Of a DNA stretch of 15,271 bases, positions 1 through 10,300 are shown piece after piece (position 1 is the first letter of the stretch; the number at the start of each line of letters is the position of its first letter). The stretch comes from CAVALG01 sp963589585 (lineage in GTDB: Bacteria; Bacillota; Clostridia; Oscillospirales; Acutalibacteraceae), in assembly GCA_963589585.1 (NCBI GenBank), contig CAVALG010000088.1, positions 1 to 15,271 on the forward strand, read 5' to 3'. The translations under genes were made by a program, and so were the position numbers. Below the pieces are notes generated by a model. That model did not search any database. It was not told where the DNA came from and saw nothing but the letters and a program-made list of their open reading frames with translations.

Positions 1-6
1 ATCTTG

Positions 7-14
7 CCTCCTTC
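7..14 (-). promoter_or_regulatory. Ribosome binding site of a gene starting just off the left edge
   Basis: Read leftwards the sequence is GAAGGAGG followed by CAAGAT and then the window edge. This is a near-ideal Shine-Dalgarno sequence with a start codon expected at or just past position 1; the final AT could be the first two bases of an ATG. The gene itself is not visible, so its product is unknown. Its orientation makes it divergent from the dehydrogenase gene at 165. Confidence 0.75.
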
Positions 15-44
15 ACATCAATTTTGTACCTAAAATACAATTTG

Positions 45-72
45 ATTATAACACTGATTTTGGTAAAGTCAA
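45..72 (-). promoter_or_regulatory. Leftward sigma-A-type promoter for the off-window gene
   Basis: On the minus strand TTGACT (72 to 67) is followed after 16 nt by a perfect TATAAT (50 to 45). Transcription would begin near position 38, about 25 nt before the GAAGGAGG ribosome binding site. Just downstream of the -10 box lies TTGTA-N7-TACAA (24-40 region), a dyad overlapping the expected start site, where a repressor could act; that role is inferred. Confidence 0.7.
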
Positions 73-107
73 CAGTTTTGATTTAATTTTGTTTAAAAAC
101 ATTATAC

Positions 108-128
108 ATTTTACAAACATTGTAAAAT
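108..128. promoter_or_regulatory. 21-bp perfect dyad, candidate operator
   Basis: ATTTTACAA, a 3-nt spacer (ACA), then TTGTAAAAT: two perfect 9-bp arms. It lies 37 bp upstream of the dehydrogenase start and 36 bp upstream of the leftward -35 box, in a divergent intergenic region. That is a usual place for a regulator whose own gene is transcribed divergently (TetR- or MerR-like families bind such sites). A plus-strand promoter is less clear: TTGATT (78-83) and TATACA (103-108) are separated by 19 nt. Confidence 0.5.
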
Positions 129-164
129 TCAATCTAACACAAACTCAAAAAACCGGAGAACTAT

Positions 165-1055
165 ATGAGTGGAAAGTTTAAAAATAAAATATCAGATTTA
201 AGCGGTAAAACGGTAGCACTTACGGGTACTACAGGCGGTTTGGGCAGAGAAATATGTAAATTACTCGTTTTGCACGGTGCGGATCTTGTTCTGATTGACC
301 GTGATGCCGAAAAATCAGCCGCTTTGCAAAAAGAACTTATAAAATTGCGCAGCGGCGTTGCCGTGAACCGTGTTCCTCTTGACCTTTCACAGCCTGATAG
401 GGTACACACTGCGGCTTTGAAAATATCTGCTTACCACCCCGATTACCTTATTCTTAATGCGGGTGTTTATCATATACCGCGCAGCAGATGTTTGGGTGAT
501 GTTGATAATGTGTTTACAATAAATTTTTTGTCGCATTATTTGCTTGTCCGTGCTATGTTACCCGAACTTAGAAAAAATTGCGGCAAGGTTGTAGCCGTCG
601 GCAGTATTGCTCATAATTATTCGCGTACCGATGAAAATGATGTTGATTTTTCGTCCAGAACATCATCGGCTTTGGTTTACGGTAACTCGAAAAGATATTT
701 AATGTTTGCCATTTCGGAACTTTTGGAAAAAGAGCCGCGCGTTTCGTTTACAATAGCCCACCCCGGCATTACATTTACGGGGATAACCGACCATTACCCG
801 CCTTTGATTTTTGCTGTTATTAAATACCCTATGAAGGTTATTTTTCCGCCGCCGCGTGTTGCCGCAAAAAATATTGTATGCGGAATACTTGAGTCTACGC
901 TGAAAAACGAATGGATAGGTCCGCGATTTTTTAATATTTGGGGTTCACCCCAAAAACATAAATTAAATACCTGCTCGCCCAATGAAAGAAAACGAATTTT
1001 CGAAAATGCCGAGCAACTGGCAGCGCGGTTTGAGCAAATGATGCCAAGAGAGTAA
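165..1055 (+). CDS. SDR-family NAD(P)-dependent oxidoreductase
   Basis: The 296-aa protein is a classical-type short-chain dehydrogenase/reductase with a Rossmann fold. The dinucleotide-binding motif TGTTGGLG is at residues 20-27, and an aspartate ends strand beta-2 (D45, in VLIDRD), which favours NAD(H) over NADP(H). The structural NAG is at 98-100. The catalytic tetrad is complete: N120, S147 (VGSIAH), Y172 and K176 (YGNSK). A PG motif follows at 200-201. The overall pattern resembles retinol dehydrogenase/WWOX-like SDRs, but the substrate cannot be read from sequence. The hydrophobic stretch near 212-228 may contact a lipid-like substrate or a membrane. The ATG at 165 is supported by GGAG at 155-158, 6 nt upstream. 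The gene stands alone, divergent from an off-window gene, with a candidate operator in front. No convincing terminator follows it. Confidence 0.9.
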   Translation: MSGKFKNKISDLSGKTVALTGTTGGLGREICKLLVLHGADLVLIDRDAEKSAALQKELIKLRSGVAVNRVPLDLSQPDRVHTAALKISAYHPDYLILNAGVYHIPRSRCLGDVDNVFTINFLSHYLLVRAMLPELRKNCGKVVAVGSIAHNYSRTDENDVDFSSRTSSALVYGNSKRYLMFAISELLEKEPRVSFTIAHPGITFTGITDHYPPLIFAVIKYPMKVIFPPPRVAAKNIVCGILESTLKNEWIGPRFFNIWGSPQKHKLNTCSPNERKRIFENAEQLAARFEQMMPRE

Positions 1056-1314
1056 CAATAGAATAATTATCCGAACTTATTGTGAACGGTGCTTGTGGTA
1101 CATTTTGTTGGAAAATATATAATTTTCATCCTGCAAAATTACCGCTTGTGCCGTTTTTTGACCGTTTGTGCCAAAAATGTTGATTTTTTCGGCGCTTTCA
1201 GATAATATGTATGTGGATAGTAGTGCCCTGTGGATTTTGTTGGGGCCTGCGGAATTGCGAAATAAAGCCTGCTCACCGCAAGTGCTTGAAAATTGCTTGA
1301 AAAGGAGTAACAAG
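1056..1314 (+). promoter_or_regulatory. Leader and candidate control region of the giant surface-protein gene
   Basis: This 259-bp stretch holds an imperfect direct repeat, ACCGCTTGTGCC (1141-1152) and ACCGTTTGTGCC (1161-1172), in phase over two helical turns. A weak promoter-like pair follows: TTGATT (1180-1185) and TAATAT (1203-1208) with 17 nt between. The later leader (about 1237-1285) is GC-rich, with short complementary segments (TGCGG and CCGCA), so it may fold, but it matches no riboswitch class I know. AAAGGAG at 1301-1307 is the ribosome binding site for the ATG at 1315. A small AT hairpin (GAAAAT/ATTTTC, 1111-1127) is too weak to call a terminator. Confidence 0.35.
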
Positions 1315-4300
1315 ATGAACACAAAAATGACACTGGAAAAGCGAATTCTTTCCGTGCTGCTGACGGTTATTATGGTATTTTCCGTAATGCCGCTGTCGGT
1401 ATTTGCGGCAAACGGCGGCGTAGCAGAGGTGATAACGGCAAACGGCTCGACGATCAATTTTAACAGCTATGTCGACGCGGTCGGGTATGCAAACCGAAAC
1501 GGCGGCACGCTGAAGTTGCTTGACGACATTACGGTGCCGTATTCTGAGGAGCTTGACGATATTCCGTTTATCACCGGCGAATTTACGCTGGATTTGAACG
1601 AAAAAAACATAAATGAGGTCGTAGTCGGCTCGGTTGCCCTTGACGAGGAAGGCGAAGTAATCGAAGGAACGCCCGGCACGCTGACCGTGACCGACAGCGT
1701 CGGTAACGGCAATATTAAGTATCTGTCAGTAAACGCCGGCGCGCTGACGGTTGCGGGCGGTGCAATCACCGATTTGGAGGCGGAAAGCTATGCTGCTACG
1801 GTGAACATCACCGGCGGTACGGTGGAACAGCTTTCTCTTTCCGATGTTGTGGACGAGGAGATTTCCGCCACCGTTTCGGGCGGTGCGGTCCGCTGGCTCT
1901 ATATGAACGGCGGCACGCTGACTGTGAACGGCGGCGAATACCCGGAAAAGATAAATATGGACTTAGGCGGCGGCACAACGAACATTACAGGCGGCACCTT
2001 TGCAGATCTGGAACTGAGAATCAGTTATGGTGAGATTCGACTGACCGGCGGCACATTCGCGAAGATCTCCACCAAACTTGAAATGGGTTCCAGTGAATAT
2101 AATGAGCCGACTCTCGCAAGCCTCTTGGGGGATGGCTGTGCATTTTACGGCACTGACGGCGGCGGTATTGTAAATGCTGATGTGCTGACTCTTGAAAACG
2201 TAAGGATTATTGCCGACCACCAGCACATCTATGGCAGCGGCGGCAAGTGCACTGGGTGCGGCGCGCCGTGTCCGCACGGCAATGTGGATAACGCCACGGG
2301 AATTTGCAAGGATTGCGACACCCAGCTTGAAGCGAAGGTGACCTATACGGGCAAGACACCGGTGTTCTTTACCTCATTCCGCGAGGCTATTGATTCTGTT
2401 CCCCACAACCAAAAGGAGCAGGTCACGGTTACCCTGCTCAATTACAAATACAATCTGGGAACTGAACCGCTTTACCTGAGTAATAACAATAATATTCTAC
2501 TGGATCTGAACGGTCACACCATGTCTGGCAGCAACAGTATTATTGTTGCGAACAACTCTGCTTTTACCGTGGCAAACGGCGAGCTGGATTCTGGGCTTAC
2601 CATAGAAGCGGCAGGCGGAGATGTAACGGTGGAAAAAGACTGCGAAGGCGTTGGCACCATTAAGGTGACTAATGCCAAATCGACCGTAACCGTTTGCGGC
2701 GGCAATATCGGCAGTTTGAGATTGCCTTATACCGATACCGATAGCCTTAAAAACATAAAGCTCTCCGGCGGTTATTTCAACTCTGTAAGCTTTCCGAACG
2801 CAGGCAACAGCGATACGGTAGTTATCAGCGATATGCTGGAGGTAGGCTATGCCTTTAAGGATAACAAGGGCATACTGAAAACAACCCCGGGCGGCTTGGT
2901 GCCCTACGGTCTTACGGTGTCTGCCAAGACATACTTTGCCGAGCTGGAGGTAGTAAAATGCGAGCACGGCGCCGTAAATGATGTCAAGGGCTATTGCAAT
3001 TACTGCGGCAAGTTGTATGCGGCGAAGGTGACAGATACGGAAGGTAATGAAAAGTATCTTGAAGAGCTTGACGACGGGACGCTTATACTGGCGGAAAACT
3101 GTACCGTTAAGCTTTTGCAGGACGCGGACCGCTGCAATGTTTCGCGCAGTATGACTTTTGACCTCAACGGTCGCCATTTGAATACACTTAATTTGTCAGC
3201 CGACGGCACGGTAACCGTAAAGGGTTCTGGTTCTATTGACAATCTTATTCTTGGTGATAGCTCAAACGATACCACGCTTATAATCAAAAAGCCCACGGTA
3301 GGGACGGTCGATGTAGGCTTTTTGGCTGTCAAGAACAGCACAAAGACCAAGCTTGACAGCTGGTCTTTCGGGGAAATTAAGCGTCATGACAGTCTTACGC
3401 TCAGTGACCTTTTGGCAGACGGATATGCTTTCTTTGACAAAAGCAGCGGAAAACCGGTCTATCTTTCCGGAAAGAATACCGATCCAAACGCCGATTATTA
3501 CATAGATAGGCATAACCACACCTTTACCGCCAACGCCGAAGGCAAAGACGAGTGCGAGTGCGGAATTGTCTGCGATCATACGGATATCGGAGAAAACGGC
3601 AAGTGTAAAAACTGCAAAACGCAGATATATACCGCAACACTTATAATGGCGGACGGTACAAAAAAGAATTACAAGACCTTTTCTGACGCATGGTCGGCAG
3701 TTGCCGAAAATAACGGCTCAACCTTAAAACTTTTGTGCGATGCTATTTTAAATGAAGGTATTATCGCAAGGTCGGGCAAATTCACTCTTGATTTGAACAG
3801 CTTTGATATAATCGGTAACCAAGTTCTTACAGTCAGCGGTGCTGCGGATGCCACCGTTAAAAACGGCAGGCTTATAAACACTACTTACGATATCGATGCC
3901 TCCTTCATCGAAGGATGCGCTTTGAAAATTGACGGCGGAGCAGTTACCTTTGACAATGCAGAGGCTATCGGCGGTTACGGAGAAGACGAAATGCGTTTGT
4001 GTTCCGTTTGCGTGTATGACGGCAGCTTTACTGTAAAAAGCGGTATCTTCACCGGCGAGATTGGTGTAATGTCTAAAACAGCAACGGCACATCCTAAGCT
4101 TAAAATCACGAAGGCAACGCTGTATGACGGAATTGAGTATTTACATTCTTATGACGATACCGGCGATTACGATTTTGCGGGACTCAAAGCGTTTTTTGCC
4201 GATGGAAGTGTGATGTTTGATGAAAACGGCAAATATATTGACATAACAGATGAAAAATATTGGTATAAAGAAGAAGGGGAATCCTTTGCATTGTTTAGCT

Positions 4301-7300
4301 TTACCAACGAATGCTCAGTCAAGCCGCATACCCATACATATTCGGACGGCGTTTGTTCCGAGTGTGATTATATCTGTCAACACGACAGCGGCAAAAACGA
4401 GCGCGATGCAAGCTATTTTGAAAAGGCAATATGCTCTGTTTGTCACGCCGAGTACGGTGATTATGCAAAGGATACCACCGCGCCTACGGGTGAAATCAAG
4501 ATCAAGGAACGCACATGGTGGCAGTCGCTGCTGAATACCATTTCTTTCGGCATATTCTATAAAGAAGAGGTTACGGTGAAAATTACCGCAGACGACGACT
4601 CCTATACGCAGTCGGGCTATGACGCGGCAAGGCACGCGGTAAAGATTGAATACCTTATCAGCAATACCGCGATGAGCGAAGAAACTGTCAAGGCTTCAAC
4701 CTTTACGGAATACAGCGGAGCGATTGATCTTTCTGATGAGGATCAGTATGTGATCTATGCAAAACTGACCGACCACGCAGGCAATATTGCCTATGCCGGC
4801 TCCGATGGCTTTGAGATAGACAAGACCGCGCCGCTGATCGACGGTATGAAAAACGGCGGAGTCTATTTCTTCTGCGGCGAAAAAACGATAACGATCACCG
4901 ATAAAAACATAGATAAAGCCACTATTGACAGTAAGGAAATTACTCTCGATGAAAACGGACAGCACACTCTTCCAGGAGATTCCGAGAAGCATAAGATTGT
5001 TGTGGCGGATAAAGCGGGGAACGAAACGACCGTTTATATTACGGTTTACCCGTCCCACAATTTTGACCCTGAGACCGACACCTGCAAAAACTGCGGCACT
5101 CCCGCGGTGGCAAAGGTGGAAAAAGGCGACATATCCGACCTATTTGCAACCGGTGACGAGCTGTTCAAAGCACTTGCGGACGAAAAGTATAGCGGCGCCA
5201 CCGTGACCCTGCTGAAAGATGCGGAGTATACGGAGCGGGTATCTTTGAAACACGATCTGACAATCGAGATGAACGGCAAGTCGCTGCGAACTTCCGGACG
5301 GAGCGGCTTTGGTATCAGTTCCGGCAAGGTAACTATTCGCTCCTCGAACGGCACTGCCGACATCGGTGCAACGCTTGGGGTGAACTCGAGTGCTCATCTT
5401 GTGATGGGTGAGGGCATCGGCAAGGTTGAAACAATCGTTGTGATGGGAAAGCTTACGGTCTATTCCGGCAGCTACGACTACGTTTACACCATAATCCCGA
5501 AGACAAAATCGGATGATATTACCTTGTACGGCGGCACTTACGGAAAGCTTGAACTGACTGTGCTTGGCGCAAGGGATGTTTTGGCAAATGGCTATCGTTT
5601 CCGCGATCTGCTTTATGCGGATGCCGGCGATAAAATTCTAAATAATGTTACCGTTATCCCCTGCGATCACGCGGATCTGAACGATTTTGTCTGCGTCGGA
5701 TGCGGTATGGAGGTATTCCTGTCTGTCAAAAAGGACGGAGAAACCAAGCTGTTCGGCACCTTTGAGGACGCCATCCACTATGCCGAGGCAAACACGGGCA
5801 GCACCGTCAAGCTCTTGCGGGATCTCCTGCTTGACACCGCGACCGTGGGCGACCTGCGCGAAAATACCTACGGCTATGTCGAGTTTACGAAGGGCACCTA
5901 CACCCTGGATCTTGCGGGCAAAACGCTAACCGCAGGAGACTGGAATAACTACTACGCTGCTATCAAGATATGCGATGGCTGTGACCTGACCATTACCGAT
6001 AGCGTCGGCGGCGGTAAGGTCGTGTCCGAGATCAATGCCGTACTGGATATCCGCAGTGGCAGCCATCTGACCATAGAGGGCGGCGACTACAGCGCGTTTG
6101 GCGGAGTTAAGGCCGAGGGACCTGACAGCCTTACGCTCAAGGGCGGCCAGTTCAAGCAGGTTACCAGTGGAGAAGCCAGGAACTCGGTATCTCCGCTGAG
6201 ATATCTTGCCGACGGCTGTGCGTTTATGCTGAACAGCGGCATATATGCAAACGAGAGCAATGTGAACAGTCAGTACATCTCCGGAAAGGGCACAGCGTAT
6301 TGGATCGATAAAGTCACCGTCGTGTCCGCACCGCTGATCTTCCATAGTCAGCCTCGCGACAAGGTCTACTATCTCACTATGCCGGACTACGAAAAGTGGG
6401 CTGCTTTTGCGGTTGAATACAGCGGCGGTTATCCGTCAAAAGGTGACATCACCGTTACGGGTGAAAGGACAGACGGAACGGTCGTGTATACAAACACGGT
6501 CAAGCCTACGAGAATTTTCGAGGATGCCATTAACCTATGGGAGTTCACTACGGCGGATTCGGGACAGTTCCGTATCAAGCTGGAATACAACGGCTATGTG
6601 CTCTATTCAAATACCTTTACAATCACTATGGCAGTGTGCGAGCACCCGGGCTATTACGAAGATTATGGCTACAAGTGTTCCCAGTGCCGTTGCGACCTTG
6701 CGGCGGCGATCGTTAAGGGCGGCAAAACGACAGGTTATGTAAACTTCGCGGACGCCCTTGCGGCGGCGCAGACCGAAGAAAACAGGCACTGTGAGCTTCG
6801 GTTGCTGACCGATGTGAGCGACGAGATCACCGTCAGCACAGGTGACTTCTACCTCCATATGAACGGGCACACCGTCGGTGCGATCAACGTCACCGAGACC
6901 GGCATGCTGGATATCAGAGGCGGCGGCACGGTCGCGGGGGCGGTCACCGTTGCCAAGAATTACTTTGCCTTGCTGAGTGCGACCAACGTCACCTTTAAGG
7001 GGGATGTGGATGCCGATGGAAGTAACGGCATATTTGCCGGTTGTACCTTTGCCGGGACGCTGAATATCGGAGGTAACGATATCGAAGTCAATCGCTGCAC
7101 GCTGAACGGTGATCTGAATGTTTCCGGTCGCGGCGTGATGGCGAGAGACGGCTCGATCGTCGGCAAGATCACTGTGAACAACGGCGGAGTGCTGCACTTC
7201 TTCGGCGACGACGGAAAATACGGCGCGGCATTGGTGAAAGCCGGCGGTACGATGAGGGTCTATGCAAACAGCACGTTCTCCGATGAAGTGGCGGTGGAAA

Positions 7301-10300
7301 ATGACGGCACGCTGGTGCTGTTTGACGGTACCTATAAAAAGATTACCGCCGCGGGGTGTCTTATCGATTGCCTTGGATATGAAAGGGCTTTTGAGGATGT
7401 GAATAACGGCAAAATTATTGACGGGCGAAACCCCGGTGCGGGGGATGTCAGGGTCGTCAGCCATACCCATACCTGCGCGTGGAACACCCAAACGCACGAA
7501 AAGCTCTGCGTATGCGGCTATGTTGAGGCGACCGACACCAAAGCACCGGTCATTTCCGGCATTGAAAACTACGCAGAATACTACGGTCCCACCGAATTCA
7601 CCGTAACCGATGAAAACGACTTTACCGTGTGGATGGACAGCGAGATAATCACACTCGTAAACGGAAAATACACCGTAGAGCCGGACAATCAGGAGCATAC
7701 GATCACGGCGACCGACGTCGCAGGAAACACGGTGACTTACCGGGTTAATTTCTATAAAATTTACAATGTCACGCTTCCCACAGGCGCGGGATATACCATT
7801 GTCCGTGACACTGTTGAAACAACGGTCAGACACGGCTACACTTATGACTTTATTGTTCAAATCAACGACGGCTATTCCAAGACCGAGGACTTTAAGGTGC
7901 TTGTGAACGGCAATAAACTCGACGAGCTGATGTCTGATGCGGACAGTGCTTCCTTCGTTGTCCGCGATGTAAGCGAAGACTTAGTAATTACCGTTGAGGG
8001 CGTTGCGGATATTACCGCACCCGAGGTAGAGGTCAACATTCGCGGCAATAGCTTCAAAGAATTCCTGAACAGGATTACCTTCGGGCTGTTCTTCAAGCAG
8101 ACGCAGGCGGTGGAAGTGAAGGCTAGGGACGATGGCAGCGGTATTGCCAAGGTCGAATACCTCCTGTCTGAAACCCCGTTTGCGAATAAGGATGCCATTA
8201 TCGGCGACTGGACAGAGCTGACGCTTAATGAAAGTCGTAAGGCATATTTCAGCATTGAACCGAGCAGAAAGGCGTTCATCTATGTCCGTGTGACCGATCA
8301 GAGCGGAAATATCACTGTCGTCAACTCCGAGGGCGTGGTGGTTTACACCGATTCCGAGGCAGTTACCGACGCGCAGACCTTCACAATGGATTCCGGCAGT
8401 AATGTGCTCTACGGACTCAAGCTGAACGGCAACGCTCTTCTTGCGGTTTATAACGGTACGGAGGAAATTAGCGCTACCGGTTACTCTTTGATCGAGAATG
8501 GCGCGAACTGTGTGCTTATGCTGAAAAACAAGTATCTTCGCACACTTGCGGCAGGCGAATATGCCATCACCCTGATGTTCAAGCCGATGGGTGAAAGTTA
8601 TGTTAATAATAACGGCAATGACTCCCCGTCAGAAGTCTTTTTGAAGCTGACTGTGGAGAAGAAAACGCCTGTTTATGACCATAAGCCGAGCGACGGAAAG
8701 GTATATAACGGACAATCGATAGGTGTACCGGCCTTTAATACCGATTCCGACGGAGCCCGGACATTTGAGTACAAGAGAGCGGATGAGGACGATACGGCAT
8801 ATACCACCGAAGCACCGAAGAATGTCGGAAAGTATGTTATCCGTATCACCACAGCCGAGACGGATACCTTCAAGGCGGCTTCCTCGACAATGGAATTTGA
8901 AATCCAACCGAAGGAGATTACGATCTCTGATGTTAAGGTTGCCGACAAGACCTATGACGGTACAACCGAAGCAAAGATCACAAACGCAGGAACTCTGTCC
9001 GATAACTACGACGGTAAAAACCTTACAATTGTTTCAGGCAAGGCGGCTTTTGCCGATAAGAATGTAGGCACGGATAAAAATGTGACCTTTACCGGATTTG
9101 AGCTTTCCGGCTCGGCGGCAGCAAACTACAAGCTGATCGCACAGCCGGCAAGCACGACCGCTGACATCACCGTCAAGGAGATCACAATCAACGGCACAAC
9201 CGTTGAAAGCACAAAGATCTACGACGGCACGATCGATGCAAAGATCACAAATTCAGGAACGCTGTCCGACAACTACGATGGGGATAACCTCACAATCGTA
9301 ACCGGATCAGCAGCCTACAACAACAAGAATGTCGGCACGGGCAAAACAGTAGTCTTTAGCGGATTTGCCCTTGCAGGCGATGCGGCGGGAAACTATGTTC
9401 TGACTTCTCAGCCCGCGAACACCACAGCTGATATCACTGTTAAGGAAATCACCATTAGCGGAGCGGCGGTTGAGGCAAGCAGAACCTACAATGGCACAAC
9501 AAGTGCGAAAATCACAAACACAGGTAAACCATCCGTCAACTGCGACGGCGATGCTCTCACAGTTGTAGCAGGTAAGGCAGCCTATGACAACAAAAATGTC
9601 GGCACGGGCAAGGCGGTAACATTCACCGGCTTTACACTGGCAGGCGATGCTGCGGCAAACTACAAACTAATTGCTCAGCCTGAAAATGTCACAGCGGATA
9701 TCACGGTCAAGGAAATTAAAATCGTTGATACGGCTGTTGAAGCCTCCAAAGTCTACGACGGCACAACCGATGCGAAAGTAACAGATAAAGGCGTGCTCGA
9801 CGGGCTTATTAAAGGTGATGATGTTACAATCGCAACCGGCAAAGCGGCGTATGATAACAAGAATGTAGGCAATAACAAGACAGTTGTGTTCTACGACTTT
9901 GCTATTTCGGGAGACGATGCTGCAAACTATGAATTAACGGCTCAGCCTGCAAATACCGCTGCGGAAATTACTGCTAAGGAATTAAGGATTGCTAACCTTA
10001 AGATTAAAAACAAGCAGTATGACGGTACAAACACCGCCGAAATTGAGGGCATACCGGCATTGATAGGCTTGGCAGGCGGCGACAAACTTCAATTGCTCAA
10101 CGGTATACCTACTTTCAGTAAGGTCGACATCGGTGAAGATATACCGATAAACTTCACAATGTTCAGCTTGTTTGGTGACAGTACAACACTTGCGAATTAC
10201 AGCCTTACCCAACCTACAGGCATTACTGCAAATATTGTTGAATATATTGCCGACGGCAGCGAATACAAGGTTGATTCAAAAGGTTGGATAAATACCGACT

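Noticed and set aside
1237..1300. Riboswitch (c-di-GMP or similar) in the leader of the giant gene
   Set aside because: Some complementary segments exist, but none of the conserved core motifs of the classes I know were seen.
1168..1314. Longer start of the giant gene at a GTG, adding 49 residues
   Set aside because: No ribosome binding site precedes the GTG, the added residues would bury the signal peptide, and AAAGGAG sits correctly before the ATG at 1315.
6607..7860. 417-codon open frame on the minus strand inside the giant gene
   Set aside because: It has no signal of its own and its composition mirrors the GC-rich sense strand; it is an antisense shadow of the sense reading frame.
8911..10245. 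CRISPR-like array
   Set aside because: The period is 267 bp, in frame and coding throughout; these are protein domain repeats, not short repeats with spacers.
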